Origin: Candidatus Omnitrophota bacterium
GTDB lineage: Bacteria > Omnitrophota > Gorgyraeia > B26-G9
DNA length: 8,758 bases
Assembly (NCBI GenBank): GCA_022013205.1
Contig: JAKLQT010000091.1
Location: 1 to 8,758, forward strand
Direction: 5' to 3'
Numbering within the stretch: position 1 is the stretch's first letter; each line of letters begins with the position of its first letter. A program made the position numbers and the translations under genes. Positions 4,991-8,758 of the stretch are shown piece after piece. Under the pieces are notes generated by a model. The model was not told where the DNA came from. It did no database searches and worked only from the letters and a program-made list of their open reading frames with translations.

Positions 4991-6415
4991 GTGAAGAAAA
5001 AAGTTGTTTATTATATTATGGCCGGAGGGCAGGGTATGCGGCTTTGGCCGATGAGCCGGTCTCATTTTCCAAAACAGCTGCACACGCTTTTGGGAGACAG
5101 TTCACTTCTGCAGCAGTCGATAAGCAGGCTTTTAAAGCTAACAAACCCGGAAAATATCCTGATCGGCACAGGAGAGGATCTTTACTTTTCTATAAAGGAG
5201 CAATGGGAAGGCTTGTCACTAGAGTGTAATCCGTGGCTTATATTAGAACCTTCAAGCCGCAATACAGCCCCGGCTATCGCGCTTGCTGTGCATGCCGCGC
5301 GGGAAAAATTCGGTGAAGATGTTATTATGGTTACCCTTGCCGCTGATCATGTCATAAAGAAACAGAAAAGATTTGAACAGCTTCTAAAAACAGGAGCTGA
5401 GGCAGCCTCTGATGGTAATATCGTTACATTTGGGATTGTCCCTACATACGCGGAAACAGGCTATGGATATATTAATATCGGCAAAAGGCTGAAAAAAGAT
5501 GTTTATATGGTTGAGCAGTTTAAGGAAAAGCCTAACCAGGATGCAGCTAAAAAATACGTCAAAAGCGGTAAATATCTGTGGAATAGCGGGATGTTTATAT
5601 TTGATACCGCGGTTATGGCCCAAAGTTTAGAAAAATTTTCCAAAGATGTGTGGGATATAAGCCTGCGGGTCTGGAAAAAGAGAGATGAGAAAAAGGACAG
5701 GATCAAGTTTGACAGCAGGTCTTTCAGCCGGTTTCCCGGAATATCAATAGACTACGCGGTCATGGAAAAAGCAAAAAAACGCGCGGTTATAAAGGCGGAT
5801 TTCGGGTGGTGTGATGTAGGATGCTGGCATATGGTGCATGAGATGTCTAAGAAAGATAAAAACGGTAATGTGTTTTCAGGTGATGTCTTTAGTTTGGATA
5901 CAAAGCAGACCTTTATTAAGACAGAAAAGAGGTTTGTCGCGGCAGTGGGGCTTTCAAATCTGATTGTTATCGACACTCCTGACGCGTTGCTGATTTCTGA
6001 TAAGGATCGATCCCAGGATGTCAAAACTGTGGTTAATAAATTAAAAGAGGATAAATCAGAGCTTACAAAATTTCACGCGACTGTCTATCGGCCTTGGGGT
6101 AATTATACGGTTTTGGAAGTTGGCCCGGGTTATAAAATCAAAAGAGTGGTGGTAAAGCCGAAGCAGCAGCTTTCCCTACAAAAGCATTTAAAGCGCAGTG
6201 AACACTGGGTCGTGGTTTGCGGTAAGGCGCGTATTGTCTGTGGTGAGAAATCTATATTGCTTAAATCCAATGAAAGTATTTTTATTGCCAAAGGCCGAAA
6301 ACACCGCATAACCAACCCATTTGCTGAGGAAGTCTCGATTATTGAAGTTCAAACCGGCGCATACATAGCAGAAGATGATATTGTGCGGTTTGAGGATATA
6401 TATGACAGGGCGTAG
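4991..6415 (+). CDS. manC: Bifunctional mannose-1-phosphate guanylyltransferase / mannose-6-phosphate isomerase (type II)
   Basis: 474 residues, the usual length of ManC/AlgA/XanB-type enzymes. The N-terminal nucleotidyltransferase has the pyrophosphorylase signature GGQGMRLWPMSR..FPKQ (residues 12-29), FKEKP, WNSGMF and GWCDVGCW. The C-terminal cupin starts near RPWG (367-370); probable metal ligands are Q397, H399, E404 and H438, followed by the typical IEVQTG and EDDIVRFED ending. The two domains convert fructose-6-P to mannose-6-P and mannose-1-P plus GTP to GDP-mannose; a phosphomannomutase is needed in between and is not in the window. The GTG start at 4991 is chosen because AAGGAG (4978-4983) sits 7 bases upstream and the nearby ATG at 4989 runs straight into TGA. 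Acts in the cytosol to supply the glycan locus. Confidence 0.95.
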   Translation: MKKKVVYYIMAGGQGMRLWPMSRSHFPKQLHTLLGDSSLLQQSISRLLKLTNPENILIGTGEDLYFSIKEQWEGLSLECNPWLILEPSSRNTAPAIALAVHAAREKFGEDVIMVTLAADHVIKKQKRFEQLLKTGAEAASDGNIVTFGIVPTYAETGYGYINIGKRLKKDVYMVEQFKEKPNQDAAKKYVKSGKYLWNSGMFIFDTAVMAQSLEKFSKDVWDISLRVWKKRDEKKDRIKFDSRSFSRFPGISIDYAVMEKAKKRAVIKADFGWCDVGCWHMVHEMSKKDKNGNVFSGDVFSLDTKQTFIKTEKRFVAAVGLSNLIVIDTPDALLISDKDRSQDVKTVVNKLKEDKSELTKFHATVYRPWGNYTVLEVGPGYKIKRVVVKPKQQLSLQKHLKRSEHWVVVCGKARIVCGEKSILLKSNESIFIAKGRKHRITNPFAEEVSIIEVQTGAYIAEDDIVRFEDIYDRA

Positions 6416-6610
6416 ATGTGTTGACACTCGATAAGGTTTAACGGTAACGAAGCCCGTATCGGTAATGTCCAACGGTCACGGCTAAAAACAATGAATTTTA
6501 AGCCGATAGACGTTGCCCTAAGACGAAGCGGGCATCGCAACCTTAACCATAACCTTTTAGAGCTATAACTGTTAACCTGACTTATGCAACTATTGACTAT
6601 GCTTACACCT
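6416..6610. other. Intergenic stretch between manC and the IS, no recognisable gene
   Basis: No convincing coding frame, terminator or RNA gene. It has scattered short motifs (GGTTTAACGGTAACG, CAACCTTAACCATAACC) and a loose direct repeat, CGAAGCCCGTATCGG versus CGAAGCGGGCATCGC (11 of 15). It may be remnant DNA left by the IS insertion. Confidence 0.4.
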
Positions 6611-6630
6611 GGCACTTTTTAGAGATTTTT

Positions 6631-6652
6631 GTGATTTTTTTGAGAAAATCAC
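6631..6652. repeat. AT-rich inverted repeat near the IS left end
   Basis: GTGATTTT (6631-6638) and AAAATCAC (6645-6652) pair perfectly over 8 bases with a 6-base loop, followed by TTAAATTTTT. It could act as a weak terminator that shields the IS from outside transcription, or as a transposase-binding subterminal site. Confidence 0.5.
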
Positions 6653-6805
6653 TTAAATTTTTGCTAAAAATATGCCTAGCTCGTAAAAAAGTCAGCAATT
6701 AAGAACCTAAAATTCTTCGCGCTTCTTTAGGCGTTAAATTCGAGGATAGAGAAGAAAAAACAACATAAAGCGTAAAAAAACATTTCACGTTTTATTTTTT
6801 TGCGG

Positions 6806-6811
6806 TATAAT
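6806..6811 (+). promoter_or_regulatory. Predicted -10 box of the transposase operon
   Basis: A perfect TATAAT lies 42 bases before the first IS ORF. The -35 region at the right distance (TTTCAC, 6783-6788) is poor, which would give a weak promoter, as is common for transposases. Confidence 0.5.
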
Positions 6812-6836
6812 ACAGTGTTATATAGATAACACTGTA
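6811..6836. promoter_or_regulatory. Perfect 11-bp palindrome next to the -10 box
   Basis: TACAGTGTTAT (6811-6821) and ATAACACTGTA (6826-6836) are exact inverse complements with a 4-base spacer. It starts on the last base of the TATAAT and ends 6 bases before the GGGGG ribosome-binding site (6842-6846). It could be an operator, or a hairpin at the very 5' end of the transposase mRNA that limits translation. Confidence 0.65.
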
Positions 6837-6852
6837 AAAAAGGGGGTTACAA

Positions 6853-7215
6853 ATGGGTATGGAAAGTTATGGCATGCTAGAGGGAAGAAGAAAAGCTTTA
6901 TTGAGGAAGATGTCCAAGGTGGGGCCGTTTATGATGGCGACAGCTACAGATTTAAGAGTCAAATGCGGCAATCCCAAGTGTAAATGCAAGAAAGATCGCC
7001 AGGCAAGACATCAAGCTATGCATTTAAGCTGGACGGATGCCGCGGGTAACGGCACACAATATGTTCCTGTGGGCCTCAGGGAGGAGGTATTGGAGTGGAT
7101 AGAGAATTACTGGATAATAAAAGAATATCTGAAAGAGATGACAAGTTTAAGCCGCAGGATGATCAGGCTTTATGTAAAGAGTCAAAAGAAGACAAAGAAA
7201 AGGAGAAAAATTTAG
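6853..7215 (+). CDS. DUF6788-like small zinc-binding protein of the IS
   Basis: 120 residues. The visible signature is a Cys cluster, C38-x4-C43-x-C45, followed by His53 and His57, in the context VKCGNPKCKCKKD...LSWTDAAGNGTQYVPVGLREEVLEWIENY. I recognise this as the DUF6788 pattern found in the accessory ORF of some insertion sequences. A helical segment (~75-105) and a strongly basic tail (KSQKKTKKRRK) follow, so a DNA- or RNA-binding accessory role for transposition is plausible but inferred. The ATG at 6853 follows GGGGG (6842-6846) by 6 bases. Its last 121 bases overlap the transposase gene in another frame, and its codons for LREEVLEW contain the ribosome-binding site of that gene. Confidence 0.75.
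   Translation: MGMESYGMLEGRRKALLRKMSKVGPFMMATATDLRVKCGNPKCKCKKDRQARHQAMHLSWTDAAGNGTQYVPVGLREEVLEWIENYWIIKEYLKEMTSLSRRMIRLYVKSQKKTKKRRKI
7081..7097 (+). promoter_or_regulatory. Internal ribosome-binding site and GTG start of the transposase
   Basis: GAGGAGG (7081-7087) is a near-perfect anti-16S match, 7 bases before GTG at 7095, embedded in the upstream ORF. It favours independent or coupled initiation over a frameshift fusion. Confidence 0.6.
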
Positions 7216-8588
7216 TTGCTGTTTTATCAACTACAATAGGGCATTATTTTCCAGAATTTAATAAGTGGTTAAAAGAAATAAGCGATCCTCGGGAACAAGA
7301 AGCCATAGACTTTACCAGAGAGGCCCAGATATGGACAGGGATAATATTATTTTTGACTAAAAGAGGAGCGCGTAAAAAGATCAGCGATGAAATGAGGACA
7401 AAGGAATTTTGCGAGAATTTAAAGACATTGAGCGCTCAGGCGAATTTAGAAAGAGTAGCGCATGGGGACGCGGTAAATTATGCTTACATGCGATTTAAGG
7501 AAGAAGAATTCGAATTGCTTCTGGTTAAAATGATGCGGCGATTATTAAGGGTGCGCGCGTTGGAGAAGTATCGGTTATTAGGCAAGTATTATACAATTGC
7601 CATTGACGCGACAGGAGTATATAGTTTTAATTATAAGCATTGCGAACAGTGTTTAATGCGGGAAGATAAGAAAGGCAATAAGAAATGGTATCATCTTAAA
7701 CTGCAAGCGAGTTTAGTAACCTGGGATGGATTATGTTTGCCGATGGCGAGTGAGTGGATAGAAAATGAAGCTAAATTCAGCAAGCAGGATTGTGAGATAA
7801 AAGCATTTTATAGATTAATAGAAAAGCTGCGCAGATTATACCGGCAATTACCGATGTGTATTCTGCTTGATGGATTATACGCGGGAGAACCGCAATTTAA
7901 AGCGTTAGAAGAAAAGCGTATGGAATGGGTCGTAGTATTTAAAGAAGGGGCCATGCAGGAGGTGTTTGACTGGACGATGAAATGGAAGGCTGAGTATGGA
8001 TTGGAGAATGTATTAGTCAAAAAAGAAAGAAAGGAAATTGGGGTTAGGAATAAGCGTACACATCAAGAGAGATTAATGCGTAATAAACCGGGGCATCAAA
8101 CCAGGATAGTAGATAGAGAAAGGATTTATACCTGGATGCAGGGTATAAAACATTGGAATAATCAACGCCGGTATAACCTGCTTACGTGCAAGGAAAAGGA
8201 AGATGGCCGAATAAACTGCGATTATATCTGGCTTGTAAGTAATGGGTTATTATTATGCCGGGAAACGGTGGAAGAGTTATCCGAGAAAGGAGGCCGATGC
8301 CGCTGGAAACAGGAGAATGAAGGATTTAACACGCAAAAAAATGGGGGGTATGGTTTGGAGCACTGTTATTGCCGCGATCCGGCGGCAATGAAAATCTGGA
8401 ATCGCGTTTTGGAGATTGCGTATTTTATCAGTCAACTCATCACGCGGGGTTCTTTGGTTGCTAAAGAGATCTATGGCAGCGTAATAAATATTGCTCATCG
8501 GATGTTTGAGCATTTTAGATATTTTGTTTTTAAAAAGCCGTTGACTCCAAAGAAAATTCAAATTCGATTATGTTGGGATACGTCTTAA
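7095..8588 (+). CDS. DDE transposase (IS4-superfamily/ISNCY-like)
   Basis: 497 residues with a full DDE set: D171 in AIDATGVYSF, D259 in LLDGLYAGEPQF, and E407 (or E409) in RWKQENEGFNTQKNGGYG. R403-x3-E407 recalls the R(3)E part of the IS4-type YREK motif; the Tyr position is not conserved and the Lys spacing differs, so the exact family is unsure. An insertion domain of ~140 residues lies between the second D and the E. The GTG start at 7095 is supported by a strong Shine-Dalgarno, GAGGAGG at 7081-7087, 7 bases upstream and inside the DUF6788-like gene. The first ~38 residues are charged and overlap that gene, and conserved-looking protein starts near LVAVLSTTIGHYFPEF. The frame is intact, so the IS may be active. 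Confidence 0.88.
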   Translation: MDRELLDNKRISERDDKFKPQDDQALCKESKEDKEKEKNLVAVLSTTIGHYFPEFNKWLKEISDPREQEAIDFTREAQIWTGIILFLTKRGARKKISDEMRTKEFCENLKTLSAQANLERVAHGDAVNYAYMRFKEEEFELLLVKMMRRLLRVRALEKYRLLGKYYTIAIDATGVYSFNYKHCEQCLMREDKKGNKKWYHLKLQASLVTWDGLCLPMASEWIENEAKFSKQDCEIKAFYRLIEKLRRLYRQLPMCILLDGLYAGEPQFKALEEKRMEWVVVFKEGAMQEVFDWTMKWKAEYGLENVLVKKERKEIGVRNKRTHQERLMRNKPGHQTRIVDRERIYTWMQGIKHWNNQRRYNLLTCKEKEDGRINCDYIWLVSNGLLLCRETVEELSEKGGRCRWKQENEGFNTQKNGGYGLEHCYCRDPAAMKIWNRVLEIAYFISQLITRGSLVAKEIYGSVINIAHRMFEHFRYFVFKKPLTPKKIQIRLCWDTS

Positions 8589-8598
8589 AACTAAAATA

Positions 8599-8666
8599 AA
8601 AGGGGCTCCAAACAATACCCCCGTATCATATTAAAGAATAAGCTGATTATTCTTCTGGGCCCCTTT
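8599..8666 (+). terminator. Branched 3' hairpin structure after the transposase
   Basis: The outer stem is AAAGGGGCTC (8599-8608) with GGGCCCCTTT (8657-8666), 10 pairs with one G-T. Inside are ATAC/GTAT (8615-8618 and 8623-8626, CCCC loop) and AAGAATAA/TTATTCTT (8634-8641 and 8647-8654, 5-base loop). The stem ends in TTT but there is no long U-run, so it could be a terminator or an IS-end regulatory structure. Confidence 0.6.
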
Positions 8667-8758
8667 ACCCTCTATTTTATGCCCTGCTTTAAATTTTTGC
8701 AAAATATTTTTTCACCTTATCCTTTTATGGTTTTTGAAGTGCCGGTTCTTAATCCCTG
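8667..8758. other. IS right end and window edge
   Basis: AT-rich non-coding sequence containing TTTTGCAAAA (a 10-bp palindrome) and the proposed right inverted repeat AAGTGCC at 8737-8743. No gene is seen. Confidence 0.35.

Larger units (their letters stand above)
6611..8743 (+). mobile_element. Insertion sequence with DUF6788-like ORF and DDE transposase (boundaries tentative)
   Basis: The two transposition genes define the element; its ends are less certain. The best terminal inverted repeat I can see is GGCACTT at 6611-6617 against AAGTGCC at 8737-8743, weakly extended inward as T/A-rich sequence and preceded by ACC(T) on both outer sides. This would give an element of about 2.13 kb. No clear target-site duplication flanks these positions. 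Inside are a 5' region of ~240 bases with a promoter, two overlapping ORFs, and a structured 3' end of ~150 bases. The family is close to the IS4-superfamily/ISNCY type whose transposase has an ENEGFNTQKNGGY motif. Confidence 0.55.

Noticed and set aside
5044..5229. Short + strand ORF inside manC
   Set aside because: It lies out of frame within a conserved catalytic region of ManC.
6677..6685. TAGCTCGTA shared with the leader repeat (1014-1022, 2577-2585)
   Set aside because: Only nine bases with no extended similarity; probably coincidence.
7194..7215. Programmed -1 frameshift between the two IS ORFs
   Set aside because: The overlap is in the right frame, but no X-XXY-YYZ heptamer fits the zero frame (only weak A-AAG), and a strong internal Shine-Dalgarno plus GTG explains the second ORF.
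6653..8700. TTAAATTTTTGC direct repeat (6653-6664 and 8689-8700)
   Set aside because: Twelve bases of AT-rich sequence near both IS ends is compatible with chance, and the positions do not fit a target duplication around the inverted repeats.
1..8758. CRISPR array, tRNA, rRNA or riboswitch
   Set aside because: No regularly spaced repeats, no tRNA cloverleaf or rRNA motifs, and no riboswitch core that I can recognise on either strand.

Overview
The window looks like a piece of a surface-polysaccharide (nucleotide-sugar) locus from an AT-leaning, uncultured-type bacterium. It carries no rRNA, tRNA or taxonomic marker. An Omnitrophota/PVC-like candidate phylum is only a guess from the gene mix (membrane glycosyltransferase tail, paired CDP-paratose-2-epimerase-like enzymes, type II ManC), not something the sequence proves. 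All convincing genes are on the + strand.

Layout: (1) 2-961, the 3' end of a large protein whose visible part looks like the soluble tail of a membrane glycosyltransferase followed by a DUF3108-like domain. (2) 978-1149, a leader plus an internally deleted relic of a sugar epimerase gene. It is a near copy of the leader and early coding region of the intact gene starting at 2623. (3) 1192-1300, an imperfect REP-like hairpin, then a good sigma70-type promoter, then a three-half-site operator. (4) 1309-2449, a two-gene MNT nucleotidyltransferase / HEPN module (toxin-antitoxin type) with an 8-base gene overlap. (5) 2541-3654, the second leader copy and the intact CDP-paratose-2-epimerase-like gene. 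(6) 3726-3824, a compact intergenic structure with two hairpins sharing the same apical 9-mer. (7) 3904-4956 and 4991-6415, a second, divergent epimerase and manC (mannose-1-phosphate guanylyltransferase/mannose-6-phosphate isomerase), spaced as an operon. (8) 6416-6610, no recognisable gene. (9) about 6611-8743, an insertion sequence with a small DUF6788-like zinc-binding ORF overlapping a DDE transposase out of frame, its own promoter and operator-like palindrome, and a structured 3' end.

How it fits together: ManC would make GDP-mannose, and the two extended-SDR enzymes would modify nucleotide sugars for the same glycan. The upstream membrane protein may act on lipid-linked sugars. The MNT-HEPN module sits between two copies of the epimerase leader, so it marks a duplication or insertion event inside the sugar locus. 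The IS has landed just after manC and may cut the operon off from what followed. The parts I find least ordinary are the duplicated leader around the MNT-HEPN module with its 21-bp-phased operator, the twin hairpins at 3726-3824, and the Tyr-to-Phe change in the catalytic motif of the second epimerase.
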